Positions 1 through 9,204 of a stretch of 64,000 bases of DNA are shown here, piece after piece. The position numbers and the translations under genes are program-made. This DNA is from Pseudomonas sp. S06B 330 (GTDB lineage: Bacteria > Pseudomonadota > Gammaproteobacteria > Pseudomonadales > Pseudomonadaceae). Below the pieces are notes generated by a model. The model had not been told where the DNA came from, searched no databases, and was given only the letters and a program-made list of their open reading frames with translations. The stretch spans positions 3,530,501-3,594,500 of the forward strand of contig NZ_CP088149.1 of the NCBI RefSeq assembly GCF_002845275.2. The letters run 5' to 3'. Within the stretch, counting starts at the first letter, position 1. Each line of letters begins with the position of its first letter.

Positions 1-398
1 GCGAAGACCTGCAGTGGTTCAAGAACGTCAAACAAGTGCTGGCCGGCAAGCATGACCCGGTGTTGAACATCGGCAAATACAATGCCGGTCAGAAAGTGCT
101 GTTCTGGGGCATCATGGGCCTGATCACCCTGTTGCTGCTCAGCGGCGTGGTGATCTGGCGGCCGTACTTCGCCCCACTGTTCTCGATTCCGACCCTTCGT
201 ATCGGCTTGCTGATTCACGCCCTTGCCGGGATCGCATTGATCCTGCTCATCATCGGCCACGCCTACCTGGCATTCTGGGTCAAAGGCTCGATTCGCGGCA
301 TGCTCACCGGCTACGTCAGCCGCGCTTGGGCCAAGACCCATCATGATCGCTGGTACCGGCAGATCAACAAGCAGGACAAAACCGGGGGCAACTCATGA
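1..398 (+). CDS. fdoI: Formate dehydrogenase gamma subunit (cytochrome b556), 3-prime part
   Basis: This is the membrane cytochrome b subunit of a respiratory formate dehydrogenase, which anchors the periplasmic catalytic subunits and passes electrons to quinone. The 5-prime end lies outside the window; the frame is open from base 3. Visible are the family segment EDLQWF, two hydrophobic helices (VLFWGIMGLITLLLLSG and LLIHALAGIALILLIIGHAYLAF) and the HAYLAFWVKGSIRGMLTGYVS tail, whose His is a probable haem ligand. The C-terminus WAKTHHDRWYR is typical of FdoI/FdnI. The stop overlaps the fdhE start by 4 nt (ATGA), so the two are translationally coupled. Confidence 0.93.
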   Translation, partial: EDLQWFKNVKQVLAGKHDPVLNIGKYNAGQKVLFWGIMGLITLLLLSGVVIWRPYFAPLFSIPTLRIGLLIHALAGIALILLIIGHAYLAFWVKGSIRGMLTGYVSRAWAKTHHDRWYRQINKQDKTGGNS

Positions 399-1306
399 GC
401 AGCATCCAGATGACTCCGGTGCAGACACCGACCGGCGGGGTCAACGAGATCCCGCCGGTGTTGCTGCCCTCACTCAAGGGGCGCTACAGCAAGCGCGCTG
501 AGCGCCTGCAGCAACTGGCCGACGCACACACCATGGGCGATTACCTGGGCTTTTGCGCGCAGTTGGTTCACGCCCAACAGCAATTGCTTGAGCGTATGCC
601 GCTGCCCCCGGCACTGGCCGCCGGGCTCGCGGATCGATTGGGCAGCGGCCAGGCACCGCTGGCCAGCGCTGACTACCCACGTCACCGGTACTGGCAGCAA
701 TTGCTGCAGGGCCTGATCGAGTTACTGTACGCCGACGCCAACCCCAGCGTGCGCACCACGCTGGACGGCCTTCGCAACCACACGCCAGCGCACCTGGAAA
801 ACCTGGCCAGCGCCTTGTTGGCCGGCGACTATGAGCAGGTCGGCAGTGGCCAGGCGCTGTTCTTGTGGGCGGCGCTGTCGCTGTACTTCACTCAACTGGC
901 CAGCGCCCTACCGGGATCGGCCAGCGCCTCCCTGGGTGAACAGCGCCAGCATTGCCCGGTGTGCGCCAGCGCACCGGTGGCCAGCGTGGTCATGACCGGC
1001 GCTCAAGCCGGGCTGCGCTACCTGCAGTGCAGTCTGTGTGAATGCCGTTGGCACATGGTCCGGGTCAAGTGCAGCAACTGCGAAGCCACCGGCGCACTGG
1101 ACTACTGGTCGCTAGACCGGCAGGATGCCGCGCTCAAAGCCGAAAGCTGCAACGATTGTCACAGCTACCTGAAAGTCTTTTACCCGGAAAAGGACCGCGA
1201 CCAGGAACTGCTGGCCGATGACCTTGCCACCCTGGCCCTGGATGCCGAGGTGGAGCGTGAGGGGTTTGGCCGCAGTGGCATTAGCCCCTTTCTGTTTCCT
1301 GGTTGA
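395..1306 (+). CDS. fdhE: Formate dehydrogenase accessory protein FdhE
   Basis: FdhE is a cytoplasmic rubredoxin-like iron protein needed to make active respiratory formate dehydrogenase. The 303-residue product has the family length. Its C-terminal half has paired cysteine motifs for metal binding: CPVC (near residue 188), CSLCECRW, CSNC and CNDC, followed by the conserved KVFYPEKD and the end motif GISPFLFPG. It starts inside the stop of the cytochrome subunit gene and is the last recognised gene of that operon. A GC-rich hairpin follows it. Identification is firm from the cysteine pattern and context. Confidence 0.95.
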   Translation: MSSIQMTPVQTPTGGVNEIPPVLLPSLKGRYSKRAERLQQLADAHTMGDYLGFCAQLVHAQQQLLERMPLPPALAAGLADRLGSGQAPLASADYPRHRYWQQLLQGLIELLYADANPSVRTTLDGLRNHTPAHLENLASALLAGDYEQVGSGQALFLWAALSLYFTQLASALPGSASASLGEQRQHCPVCASAPVASVVMTGAQAGLRYLQCSLCECRWHMVRVKCSNCEATGALDYWSLDRQDAALKAESCNDCHSYLKVFYPEKDRDQELLADDLATLALDAEVEREGFGRSGISPFLFPG

Positions 1307-1311
1307 GCGTA

Positions 1312-1357
1312 GGGCTGCTTTGCAGCCCATCGCTGGCGATACCAGCACCCACAGGCC
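1312..1357. repeat. REP-like hairpin element downstream of fdhE
   Basis: A short inverted repeat (GGGCTGC ttt GCAGCCC, 1312-1328) is followed by CATCGCTGGCGATACCAGC and CCCACAGG. These are hallmarks of the Pseudomonas REP family also seen at 14.65-14.83 kb. It sits just after fdhE and could also end transcription or stabilise the mRNA 3-prime end. Confidence 0.6.
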
Positions 1358-1389
1358 CCTTACGAACATCGATTAACCGAGAGAAACCC

Positions 1390-1617
1390 ATGGCCCTGAA
1401 AAAATCCTCAGCCGAACTCAAGCGTGACCTCAAAAGCGTTGCCTCTAACCTTGAGCGCACCGCCGGTGAGATCAGCAAGCTGGCCGAGCGTATCGACGGT
1501 GTCGACGTGGTCGCCGTACTGCACCTGATGAACCGCCTGTACAAAGACTCGGACAAGCTGCATGCCTACGCCGACGAGATCAAGAGCGGGCGCATCGTGC
1601 GGGCGAAAGCCGAGTAA
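1390..1617 (+). CDS. Small hypothetical helical protein
   Basis: A 75-residue, lysine- and glutamate-rich protein with heptad-like hydrophobic spacing (LKRDLKSVASNLERTAGEI), so probably a helical or coiled-coil cytoplasmic protein. No signal peptide, membrane segment or catalytic motif is visible. The ATG at 1390 follows a GAGAAA ribosome site and is preferred over a longer frame opening at 1303 that would run through the REP element. I do not recognise a function. It may be a conserved Pseudomonas small protein. Confidence 0.7.
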   Translation: MALKKSSAELKRDLKSVASNLERTAGEISKLAERIDGVDVVAVLHLMNRLYKDSDKLHAYADEIKSGRIVRAKAE

Positions 1618-1742
1618 TCAGCCACTGCGCCTGGGCCAGCATCGCCGCCTCTTTGAGCGCGGTGCCACGCCCAAGCCGACGACCGGCGAGCAAATCCCCG
1701 CAGCAGACTTACACTTGGGGAATGCCAACCCTTACTGCATAG

Positions 1743-1888
1743 CGCGTGGTGTTGGTGTTGTACGGCCTGCTGGCCAGCCTGTTCCGCCGCGCGGTGATTG
1801 AATCGCCGCGGGTGCAGGACTGGCTGCGCCGCAGTTGGCGGCATACTTTGCCGGCCTGGGCCTGAACCTGGCGTTCACCCAGCGCTGA
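1743..1888 (+). pseudogene. Degraded C-terminal remnant of a LysE-family exporter
   Basis: The frame from 1743 reads VLVLYGLLASLFRRAVIESP then RVQDWLRRS, the typical C-terminus of LysE/RhtB-type translocators. After a TAG at 1740-1742 there is no matching N-terminal part. At about 1829-1833 the frame slips; the +1 frame continues AYFAGLGLNLAFTQR and a stop at 1888. Restoring one T (AGTTGG to AGTTTGG) would rejoin the two halves. The remnant keeps about 48 codons out of the usual 200 or so. No start or ribosome site is present, so it should be non-functional. Confidence 0.7.
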
Positions 1889-1900
1889 GGAGCGCATGCG

Positions 1901-3421
1901 ATGAAGCGCTGTGAGGTACTGATCGTTGGTGCCGGCCCCACCGGCCTGGTGTTGGCCTTGTGGCTAAGCAAACAAGGCGTTTCAGTGCGCATCATCGATA
2001 AAACCATCGGCCCCGGCACCACCTCCCGAGCCCTCGCGGTGCAGGCGCGGACCCTGGAGTTGTATCGCCAGCTGGACCTGACCACAGCCATCTTGGAACG
2101 AGGCCACAAAGTGTCCGCGGCTAATCTCTGGGTCAAAGGCGAAGCCGCCGCGCGCCTCCCCTTCAACACCATCGGCAGTACGTTTACACCCTATCCCTTC
2201 TTGCATATGTACCCTCAGGATGAGCACGAACAATTGCTCATCGAGCGCCTGCAGACGTTCACGGTTGAAGTGGAGCGCGAGACCGAGCTGCTGGGATTCA
2301 ACCAGGATGCCCAAGGTATCAGTGCCCAGTTGCGGCACGCTGATGGCCTGGAAGAGCACTGCGAGGCCAGCTACCTGGCCGGCTGCGATGGCGCCAGCTC
2401 CACCGTACGCAAGGCCTTGGGTATCGACTTTCCGGGTGGCACCTACCAGCAAGTGTTCTATGTCGCGGATGTCCAGGCCACGGGCCCTGCGCTGAACGGC
2501 GAGCTGCATGTAGACCTGGACGAAGCGGACTTTCTTGCCGTCTTTCCCTTGGCCGACAGCGGCCGTGCACGGTTGATTGGCACTGTTCGCGATGAGCGTG
2601 CCGAACACCCGGAGCAGTTGCGTTTCGAAGACGTCAGCCAGCGCGCCATCGACCACCTCAACGTACAGGTCCAGCAGGTCAACTGGTTCTCCACCTACCG
2701 TGTGCACCACCGGGTGGCGCAGCACTTCTGCCGCCAGCGCGCGTTCCTGCTCGGTGACGCGGCCCACATCCACAGCCCGGCAGGTGGCCAGGGCATGAAC
2801 ACCGGCATTGGTGATGCCATCAACCTTGCCTGGAAGCTGGCCAGCGTCCTGCGCGGTGAAGCCCAGGCCAGCGTGCTGGACAGCTATGAAGTCGAACGCA
2901 GCGCCTTTGCCCAACGACTGGTGTCGACCACCGACCAGGTGTTCAACTTTGTCAGCGCCGATGGCCGCCTCGCCGCCCTGCTGCGCACCCGCCTGGCACC
3001 CCGGCTGCTGCCACGGCTACTGGGGTTCAAATCGGCGCGCGAGTTTCTCTTTCGTACGGTCTCGCAGATCGCCCTCAACTACCGCTACATGCCCCTGAGC
3101 AGTGGCGACGCCGGGCACATCCTGGGTGGGGATCGCCTGCCCTGGGTGGCGGTAGATGGCCGCGACAACTACAGCGGCCTGAACCGCATATGCTGGCAAG
3201 TGCAGGTCTATGGCGCGGTGAGTGCCAGCCTGGTGCAATGGTGCAGTGGCCGGGGCATACCGGTGGATGTGTTCATTTGGAGCCCAGCCCATCAGGCGGC
3301 GGGCTTGATGCGAGATGCGGTCTACCTCATACGGCCGGATACCTACATTGCGCTGGCCTGGAGCAATGCCGGCGCCGAGGTCCTCGAAAACTACTTTAAC
3401 GAGCACGGCCTGCGCTATTGA
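1901..3421 (+). CDS. FAD-dependent aromatic-ring monooxygenase (PheA/MhpA-like)
   Basis: A 506-residue class A flavoprotein monooxygenase, expected to hydroxylate a phenolic or related ring with NAD(P)H and oxygen. The N-terminal Rossmann motif GAGPTG is at residues 10-15. The second FAD/NADPH motif appears as GCDGASSTVRKALG near residue 163, and the FAD ribityl-binding motif GDAAHIHSPAGGQGMN lies near 285. The C-terminal thioredoxin-like extension of phenol hydroxylases is present in short form. It overlaps the convergent hydrolase gene by 7 nt. The substrate cannot be deduced, and there are no ring-cleavage genes nearby. Confidence 0.87.
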   Translation: MKRCEVLIVGAGPTGLVLALWLSKQGVSVRIIDKTIGPGTTSRALAVQARTLELYRQLDLTTAILERGHKVSAANLWVKGEAAARLPFNTIGSTFTPYPFLHMYPQDEHEQLLIERLQTFTVEVERETELLGFNQDAQGISAQLRHADGLEEHCEASYLAGCDGASSTVRKALGIDFPGGTYQQVFYVADVQATGPALNGELHVDLDEADFLAVFPLADSGRARLIGTVRDERAEHPEQLRFEDVSQRAIDHLNVQVQQVNWFSTYRVHHRVAQHFCRQRAFLLGDAAHIHSPAGGQGMNTGIGDAINLAWKLASVLRGEAQASVLDSYEVERSAFAQRLVSTTDQVFNFVSADGRLAALLRTRLAPRLLPRLLGFKSAREFLFRTVSQIALNYRYMPLSSGDAGHILGGDRLPWVAVDGRDNYSGLNRICWQVQVYGAVSASLVQWCSGRGIPVDVFIWSPAHQAAGLMRDAVYLIRPDTYIALAWSNAGAEVLENYFNEHGLRY

Positions 3422-4317
3422 ACCTGCAGATGCTGGACGAACCAGTCTCGGGCAACACTGATGGCCTGCTGCGCATGCCGTGTGTAGGGATCGAAATGCC
3501 CGTCCGGCAACAGGCACAGGCGCTTGGGCTCACCCGCCCGGGTATAGGCGGCCAGCGCCAGGTCCGCAGGCGTTACCGTATCGCGCTCGGCGACCAGCAT
3601 CAGCAGTGGTGTCGGGCTCAAACGCTCGATCAGCATGCCCGGTTCATACTCGCTGGCACGCTCACTGGAACGCAGGGTTACGCGGTTTTCCCAGCCTTGT
3701 GCCAGGGTTCGCGCCGCACCATAAAACGCCTGAGCATCGTCGCCAGGGTAAATGCCGGCTTCACCCGCCTCGGCAATCACTCGCCGATAGATCGCAGGCT
3801 CTCCACGATAGCGCGCGGCACGGTCGCGCTGGAAAGCGTCTCTCACGGCATGTATCTGCTCGCCAGCACGACGCAGGAAGCTTTGATGGCCGCTAATCGT
3901 CGGCACTTGCGCCACCACGCAACGCACTCGCTTATCCAAGGCACCGAGGCAGATGGCATGCCCGCCGCTGTAACTCGAGCCCCATACACCAATGCGCTGC
4001 GGATCAATTTCGGCCTGGGCACTCGCCCAGGTGATGACTTCGCGCATGTCCTCAATCTGCTGATGCGGGTCAATGTCGCCACGCAAGTCGCCGCCGCTAG
4101 CACCGAAGTTGCGCTGATCGTAGACCACCACCGCCAGCCCCGCGGCCGCGAAGGACTCGGCGAACCGGTCCAGGTACTGTTCCTTGACCGCAGCAAAGCC
4201 CGGGCTCATTACCACCAGTGCGCTGGGTTGTGGGGTATCTGGTCGGTAAAACCAGCCCGCCAATCGGATGCCATTGACCGCAATCGTAAGGTCCTGGCGG
4301 GTATAACGGTAGTCCAT
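3415..4317 (-). CDS. Alpha/beta hydrolase (S15/DLH-like)
   Basis: A 300-residue cytoplasmic alpha/beta hydrolase. The oxyanion region is VVMSPGFAAVKEQYLD, followed by YDQRNFGASGG and a nucleophile elbow GSSYSG (Ser about 115) of the GxSYxG type seen in Xaa-Pro peptidase/cocaine-esterase-like enzymes. A late Asp (AERDTVTP) and His (DGHFDPY) complete the triad. The start ATG at 4317 has GGAG six bases upstream; the frame is open further but those codons lack a ribosome site. It is convergent with the monooxygenase and downstream of an AraC regulator on the same strand. Substrate unknown. Confidence 0.82.
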   Translation of the reverse strand: MDYRYTRQDLTIAVNGIRLAGWFYRPDTPQPSALVVMSPGFAAVKEQYLDRFAESFAAAGLAVVVYDQRNFGASGGDLRGDIDPHQQIEDMREVITWASAQAEIDPQRIGVWGSSYSGGHAICLGALDKRVRCVVAQVPTISGHQSFLRRAGEQIHAVRDAFQRDRAARYRGEPAIYRRVIAEAGEAGIYPGDDAQAFYGAARTLAQGWENRVTLRSSERASEYEPGMLIERLSPTPLLMLVAERDTVTPADLALAAYTRAGEPKRLCLLPDGHFDPYTRHAQQAISVARDWFVQHLQVQ

Positions 4318-4416
4318 ACTGCACTCCACACACGCGTTGATAGTGAAGTACAGGATAGCTACGGGCGCTCCAGGCTTCTGCCTGCAACACGCCAGCTCAG
4401 GGTTCGAATCGGCCAA

Positions 4417-5190
4417 TCAGCGATAGTCGCGTGGCGAACACCCGAGCAATCGGCGAAACGCCTTGGAGAATGCCCCCGCCGAGTCGTAACCCAAATCAGT
4501 GGCGATACGCACGATGGGCTCGCCTTGGCTCAGCCGGGCAATCGCCGTGTACACCCGTACCTGTTGACGCCAGAGCAGGAAGTGACTCCCCAGCTCGGTG
4601 TGAAACAGGCGCGATAACGTCCGCGCTGAAGCCCCCACCTGCTGGCCCCACTCGGCCAGGCTGCGTTTGTCACCTGGCGTGCTGAGCAGGCCACTGCAGA
4701 GTTTTTGCAAGCGCGAATCGCGGGGCATCTGCAGGCGCAACTCAAGTCGCTGAGCCCAACGCACCTCATCAAGCAACAGGGTAATCAAATGCGCTTGGTG
4801 ACTGTCGGCTGGCGTGTCGTGATCGATCGGCGAGGCACGCAAGATCAACTCGCGCAGCAGCGGGGTCACCAGCAAACTCTGTGGCTCCCGTGCCAGTGCA
4901 TGGCTGTCGAGTTGCGCATGCACGAACAGGGTACGCAAGCTGACCTGGCTGCGGGCGCGAAGACTGTGCGCCCGCCCGGCCGGCATCCACAGTGCTTGTT
5001 GCGGCGAGATTACCCAGAAGTCCTGGTCGCAATGCAGCTCCATGATGCCCTGGCTGGCGTAGATCAGTTGCCCGGCCTCGTGCCAGTGTTCAGGCAGCAC
5101 TTGCCCCTCAGCGTACTCCCGGGATACCGGTTTGACCCGCTCATCGGCACGAGTAAAAACAGCCAGATGACGCGTACTGGAGTCCTTCAC
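4417..5190 (-). CDS. AraC-family regulator with N-terminal cupin (NimR-like)
   Basis: A 257-residue regulator. An N-terminal cupin (PEHWHEAGQLIYASQG) and the region MPAGRAHSLRARS are followed by a C-terminal double helix-turn-helix (residues about 160-257; VGASARTLSRLF and IVRIATDLGYDSAGAFSKAF, ending GCSPRDYR). This architecture matches the regulators that control neighbouring drug or metabolite exporters such as NimR. It starts at a GTG with GAGGA just upstream. It lies 32 bp after the end of the MFS gene on the same strand, suggesting it controls that transporter. Effector unknown. Confidence 0.85.
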   Translation of the reverse strand: MKDSSTRHLAVFTRADERVKPVSREYAEGQVLPEHWHEAGQLIYASQGIMELHCDQDFWVISPQQALWMPAGRAHSLRARSQVSLRTLFVHAQLDSHALAREPQSLLVTPLLRELILRASPIDHDTPADSHQAHLITLLLDEVRWAQRLELRLQMPRDSRLQKLCSGLLSTPGDKRSLAEWGQQVGASARTLSRLFHTELGSHFLLWRQQVRVYTAIARLSQGEPIVRIATDLGYDSAGAFSKAFRRLLGCSPRDYR

Positions 5191-5221
5191 AATCCTCGGC
5201 CCGCCGCTTCAGGAACAATCA

Positions 5222-6415
5222 TTATGGGCGCTGGACACGCACATCAGCACGGGCAAAACGATAGCTGGCCACGGCGCACAGCATCAGCCCCAGCATCGCC
5301 AGCGATCCCCCTACCAGGCCAATATTGGCCAGCCCCATGTGTACACTGACCAGACTGCCGATCAACGCCCCTGCGCCGATCCCGATGTTGTAAATCCCGG
5401 AAAACATCGCCATGGCCACGTCGGTTGCATCGGAGGCAAGGATCAGCACTTTCGATTGCAGCGCCAGGCTAAAGCACATGATCGACACGCCCCAGAACGC
5501 GCTCAAGGTTCCGAGCAGCCCGAACTGACCCGACAGCGGCAACAACAGCAGCAGACAGGTTGCCAGCATGGCGATGGCTGCGAGCAGGAAGCCGTTAGGG
5601 AAGCGCTCACTGTAACGACTGAACAGCACCGAACCGAATACCCCGGCACCGCCGAACAGCAACAGCAGCACGGTGGTCAGCTCGCCACTGATCTGCGCAA
5701 CATTCAAGGCAAACGGCTCGATGTAGCTGTACGCGGTGAACTGCGCAGCAATCACCAACGCCACCAGCACATACACCGTCACCAGTGCCGGACGCTTGAA
5801 CAACACCGGCACGCTGCGCAGTGAACCGGAGTTCTGACTCGGCAACAACGGCAGCGATTTGACCAGGCAGATCAAGGTCGCCAGCGCCACACCGGCGATC
5901 GCTAGAAAGGTGGTGCGCCAGCCCAATGCCTCACCCACCACCCGGCCCAACGGAATCCCCATCACCATCGCCAAGGTGGTGCCAGTCGCCAGCAGCCCCA
6001 GCGCCTTGGCCTGCTGCCCCGGCGGCGCTACCCGCACCGCCAGGGACGCGGTAATCGCCCAGAACACGGCATGCGCCAAAGCAATGCCAATGCGACTGAG
6101 CAACAGCATGCCGAAACTCTGCGCCACACCCGACACCAGATGGCTGACGATGAACAACAGAAAAATGATGATCAGCAACTTGCGCCGTTCGATGTTGCGC
6201 GTCAGCAGCATCATCGGCAACGAGGTGAGCGCCACGATCCAGGCATAGATGGTCAGCATCAAACCGACTTGAGCGGTGGACATCTCAAAACTGGCGCCAA
6301 TGTCACTGAGCAGCGCCACCGGCACAAACTCGGTGGTATTGAAGATAAAAGCCGCCAGGGCCAAAGCGATCACACTGAGCCAGCTGCCGGCTCGCGCATC
6401 CACAGGGTTGTTCAT
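5222..6415 (-). CDS. MFS efflux transporter, SotB-like
   Basis: An inner-membrane major facilitator protein of 397 residues with about 12 hydrophobic helices. The N-terminal [18 protein letters not shown] and [13 protein letters not shown] segments are typical of the SotB (sugar efflux, YdeA) branch of the DHA1 family. The ATG at 6415 is chosen because the upstream extension is proline-rich and lacks a hydrophobic or ribosome signal. The product probably exports sugars, arabinose-like compounds or toxic metabolites. The adjacent AraC regulator on the same strand is the likely controller. Confidence 0.87.
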   Translation of the reverse strand: MNNPVDARAGSWLSVIALALAAFIFNTTEFVPVALLSDIGASFEMSTAQVGLMLTIYAWIVALTSLPMMLLTRNIERRKLLIIIFLLFIVSHLVSGVAQSFGMLLLSRIGIALAHAVFWAITASLAVRVAPPGQQAKALGLLATGTTLAMVMGIPLGRVVGEALGWRTTFLAIAGVALATLICLVKSLPLLPSQNSGSLRSVPVLFKRPALVTVYVLVALVIAAQFTAYSYIEPFALNVAQISGELTTVLLLLFGGAGVFGSVLFSRYSERFPNGFLLAAIAMLATCLLLLLPLSGQFGLLGTLSAFWGVSIMCFSLALQSKVLILASDATDVAMAMFSGIYNIGIGAGALIGSLVSVHMGLANIGLVGGSLAMLGLMLCAVASYRFARADVRVQRP

Positions 6416-6675
6416 CGGTGGGGGTGTTACTCCAGATCGGTTGCAGTCGCCAGGCACAACAGTGCGCCCAGCCTGATGCACCCACGCCCATCGGGCCTGA
6501 GTGGAAGCGTGTTCGCTGAGGAATGGGTATAAGTATGCGGGGTATCGCTTGCTGGCAAGGATAGTACGTCAGGCCCCAACCTGTCACAACCGCACAACGC
6601 ATCCTGCCCTGCACCAAGCAGGCCCTGGCAGGTTACTATGGCGTAACTGCTTCGCCTCAAGGACGACACCTGACC

Positions 6676-7251
6676 ATGACCTCCACTGCGCAATCACTTA
6701 CCACGATAATCGACAATGCCAGCCTGATCGCGGCACTCGACCAGCACCTGGCACCCGATTACCTGTACTTCTGGGGCCACCGCCAGGCCGTCGTTGGCAA
6801 ACCTGATAAGAGCTGCTTCAGCCAATGGTTCGAAGCGCACTTCAGTGAAGATGGCGTGCATTACCCCAGTGCAGAGCATTACATGATGGCTGGCAAAGCC
6901 CGCCTGTTTGACGACCAACATTCACTCACGCAGATCCTCAGCGCCGATACCCCGCTCAAGGCCAAGGCCCTGGGCCGTAGCGTCAGTGGCTTTGACGAGC
7001 AGGTCTGGAACGCTCAGCGCCAGGCGATTGTCGAGCAGGCTAACCGCCTGAAATTTGCACAGAACCCGGCACTGCGCGACTTCTTGCTTTCCACTGCTGG
7101 CCGTGTGCTCGTCGAAGCAAGCCCGGTAGACCGGATCTGGGGCATCGGCCTGGATGCCAAGGCGCCTGAGGCCGCTGATCCTCGCCAGTGGCAAGGGCTT
7201 AACCTGCTCGGCTATGCCCTGATGAGGGTGCGCGAGCAACTGGCGAGCTGA
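6676..7251 (+). CDS. NADAR family protein (YbiA/DUF1768)
   Basis: A 191-residue protein with the NADAR fold: YFWGH near residue 33, FSQWFEAHFSEDGVHYPSAEHYMMAGKA, and RIWGIGLDA near the C-terminus. NADAR proteins act as N-glycosidases; YbiA-type members remove phosphorylated riboflavin intermediates, and others clear ADP-ribose from nucleic acid or NAD derivatives. It stands alone between a divergent MFS gene and a small protein gene, with AAGGACGACACC upstream of the ATG. No toxin partner is visible next to it, so a housekeeping repair role is more likely than defence. Confidence 0.88.
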   Translation: MTSTAQSLTTIIDNASLIAALDQHLAPDYLYFWGHRQAVVGKPDKSCFSQWFEAHFSEDGVHYPSAEHYMMAGKARLFDDQHSLTQILSADTPLKAKALGRSVSGFDEQVWNAQRQAIVEQANRLKFAQNPALRDFLLSTAGRVLVEASPVDRIWGIGLDAKAPEAADPRQWQGLNLLGYALMRVREQLAS

Positions 7252-7319
7252 TGTGCTGCGCCTCGGGGCAGATTCGGTAGGCACTGCTACACTGAATCCG
7301 GTGAACGGAGGATTGCATC

Positions 7320-7544
7320 ATGTCCGATAAAGAAATCACCACCTTGCTGAAACTGATCGACCATCGGCAAACCACGCTGGCCAGTGCCTGCAAGGAAATT
7401 GCCGACTGGATCGACCGTCAGGGTGATGTGCCGGTCGCCGGCAAGATCCGCGCCAGCCTCAAGGCCGTCGAAGCGGACGAGGCACTGGTCAAGAAAACCC
7501 TGACCTCACTCAACGTCGAACGCCCATTGCCCCGTTTCCGTTAA
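7320..7544 (+). CDS. Small hypothetical protein
   Basis: A 74-residue soluble protein (MSDKEITTLLKLIDHRQTTL at the start) that looks entirely helical, with no cysteines after Cys23 and no membrane segment. The ribosome site GGAG precedes the ATG by seven bases (ACGGAGGATTGCATC), supporting expression. It ends in PLPRFR. I do not recognise a function. It is separate from the glc operon, which starts 160 bp downstream. Confidence 0.7.
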   Translation: MSDKEITTLLKLIDHRQTTLASACKEIADWIDRQGDVPVAGKIRASLKAVEADEALVKKTLTSLNVERPLPRFR

Positions 7545-7704
7545 GCCAGGGCGCAGGCTATCGCACCACCCCTTGCAACGCCGGGCCGCTCGTACCTGGC
7601 GCTGTGCTATGCCTTCGATTTACGCCACCTGTCGTTGCCCCCTCGCGATCAAAACCTTGAGTAACGTCCAACAATAAGAACACTACAAGGATCGTCAGCC
7701 ACTT

Positions 7705-9204
7705 ATGAATATCCTCTATGACGAACGCCTCGACGGTGCCCTGCCCCCTGTCGACAAGCCGGCACTGCTGCAAGCGCTACGTAAGCGACTGCCGGACCTG
7801 GATATCCTGTCTGAGGATGAAGACCTCAAGCCCTATGAGTGCGACGGCTTGTCGGCGTATCGCACCACGCCGCTGCTCGTGGTTCTGCCCTCGCGGATCG
7901 AGCAGGTCCAGACGATCCTTGTTGTGTGTCATCACCACCAGGTGCCAGTTGTCCCGCGCGGTGCAGGCACAGGGCTCTCGGGCGGCGCCTTGCCATTGGC
8001 CCAGGGGGTGTTGCTGGTGATGGCTCGCTTCAACAAGATCCTCGAGATTGACCCCGCGGCGCGTACCGCCCGCGTGCAACCTGGGGTACGCAACCTGGCT
8101 ATCTCCCAGGCTGCCGCCCCTTATGGCCTGTACTACGCCCCCGACCCCTCGTCGCAAATTGCTTGCTCGATCGGTGGCAATGTCGCCGAAAATGCCGGTG
8201 GCGTGCACTGCCTTAAATACGGCCTGACCGTGCACAACCTGCTGAAACTCGAGGTGCTCAGTGTCGACGGTCAGTGCTTGACCCTCGGTGCCGACAGCCT
8301 CGACGCGCCTGGCTTCGACCTGCTGGCGCTGTTCACCGGTTCCGAGGGCATGCTCGGGGTGATTACCGAAATCACCGTCAAGTTGCTGCCACGTCCGCAG
8401 ATGGCCAAGGTGCTGCTCGCCAGTTTCGATTCAGTGCAGAAGGCGGGCACCGCAGTGGCTGACATCATCGCTGCAGGGATCATCCCGGGTGGCCTGGAGA
8501 TGATGGACAACCTGGCCATCCGCGCCGCCGAAGACTTCATCCATGCCGGTTATCCGGTCGAGGCCCAAGCCATTTTGCTGTGCGAGCTCGATGGCGTTGA
8601 AGCCGATGTAGACGATGACTGCGAGCGTGTTTGTGCACTGCTGCAATGCGCCGGTGCCACTGAGGTACGTCAGGCCCAGGACGAAGCCGAACGTGTCAGG
8701 TTCTGGGCCGGACGCAAGAATGCCTTCCCGGCCGTCGGACGCATCTCGGCGGACTACTACTGCATGGATGGCACGATTCCGCGTCGTGAATTGGCGCCTG
8801 TACTGCTGGCTATCACCGAACTGTCGCGCAAGTACGCGCTACGGGTAGCCAACGTATTTCATGCTGGTGACGGCAACATGCACCCGTTGATTCTGTTCGA
8901 CGCCAACCAGCCTGGTGAACTGGAGCGGGCCGAAGCGTTTGGCGGCGAGATTCTGGAACTGTGTGTGCAGGTCGGCGGCAGTATTACCGGCGAGCATGGT
9001 GTCGGTCGGGAAAAAATCAATCAGATGTGCGCGCAGTTCAACAGCGATGAACTGACCTTGTTCCATGCCGTCAAAGCCGCATTCGACCCCACTGGCCTGC
9101 TCAACCCTGGCAAGAACATTCCGACGCTGCACCGCTGCGCAGAATTCGGTGCGATGCACGTGCACGCCGGTGCCCTGCCCTTCCCTGAGCTGGAGCGCTT
9201 CTGA
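7705..9204 (+). CDS. glcD: Glycolate oxidase subunit GlcD
   Basis: The FAD-containing catalytic subunit of glycolate dehydrogenase, oxidising glycolate to glyoxylate with quinone as acceptor. The 499-residue protein has the p-cresol methylhydroxylase-type FAD fold: VVPRGAGTGLSGGALP near residue 91, YAPDPSSQIACSIGGNVAEN near 144, and the C-terminal GEHGVGREK with FDPTGLLNPGK. Its stop shares one base with the glcE start (TGATG). It is the first gene of glcDEF. No glcC regulator or glcG is in the window. Confidence 0.97.
   Translation: MNILYDERLDGALPPVDKPALLQALRKRLPDLDILSEDEDLKPYECDGLSAYRTTPLLVVLPSRIEQVQTILVVCHHHQVPVVPRGAGTGLSGGALPLAQGVLLVMARFNKILEIDPAARTARVQPGVRNLAISQAAAPYGLYYAPDPSSQIACSIGGNVAENAGGVHCLKYGLTVHNLLKLEVLSVDGQCLTLGADSLDAPGFDLLALFTGSEGMLGVITEITVKLLPRPQMAKVLLASFDSVQKAGTAVADIIAAGIIPGGLEMMDNLAIRAAEDFIHAGYPVEAQAILLCELDGVEADVDDDCERVCALLQCAGATEVRQAQDEAERVRFWAGRKNAFPAVGRISADYYCMDGTIPRRELAPVLLAITELSRKYALRVANVFHAGDGNMHPLILFDANQPGELERAEAFGGEILELCVQVGGSITGEHGVGREKINQMCAQFNSDELTLFHAVKAAFDPTGLLNPGKNIPTLHRCAEFGAMHVHAGALPFPELERF

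Noticed and set aside
1618..1720. A minus-strand frame here reads RLGRGTALKEAAMLAQAQWL and looks like a protein C-terminus.
   Set aside because: It is about 30 residues, ends in the neighbouring gene, has no start or ribosome site, and I could not match it to a family with confidence. It may be debris of the same deletion that left the LysE remnant.
3418..4617. Long plus-strand frame opposite the alpha/beta hydrolase and AraC genes.
   Set aside because: It spans the ends of two unrelated real genes on the other strand and shows no domain; high-GC genomes give such frames often.
6676..7251. NADAR protein as part of an anti-phage or toxin-antitoxin system.
   Set aside because: No DarT-like toxin, nuclease or other defence gene is next to it; the family includes housekeeping YbiA proteins.
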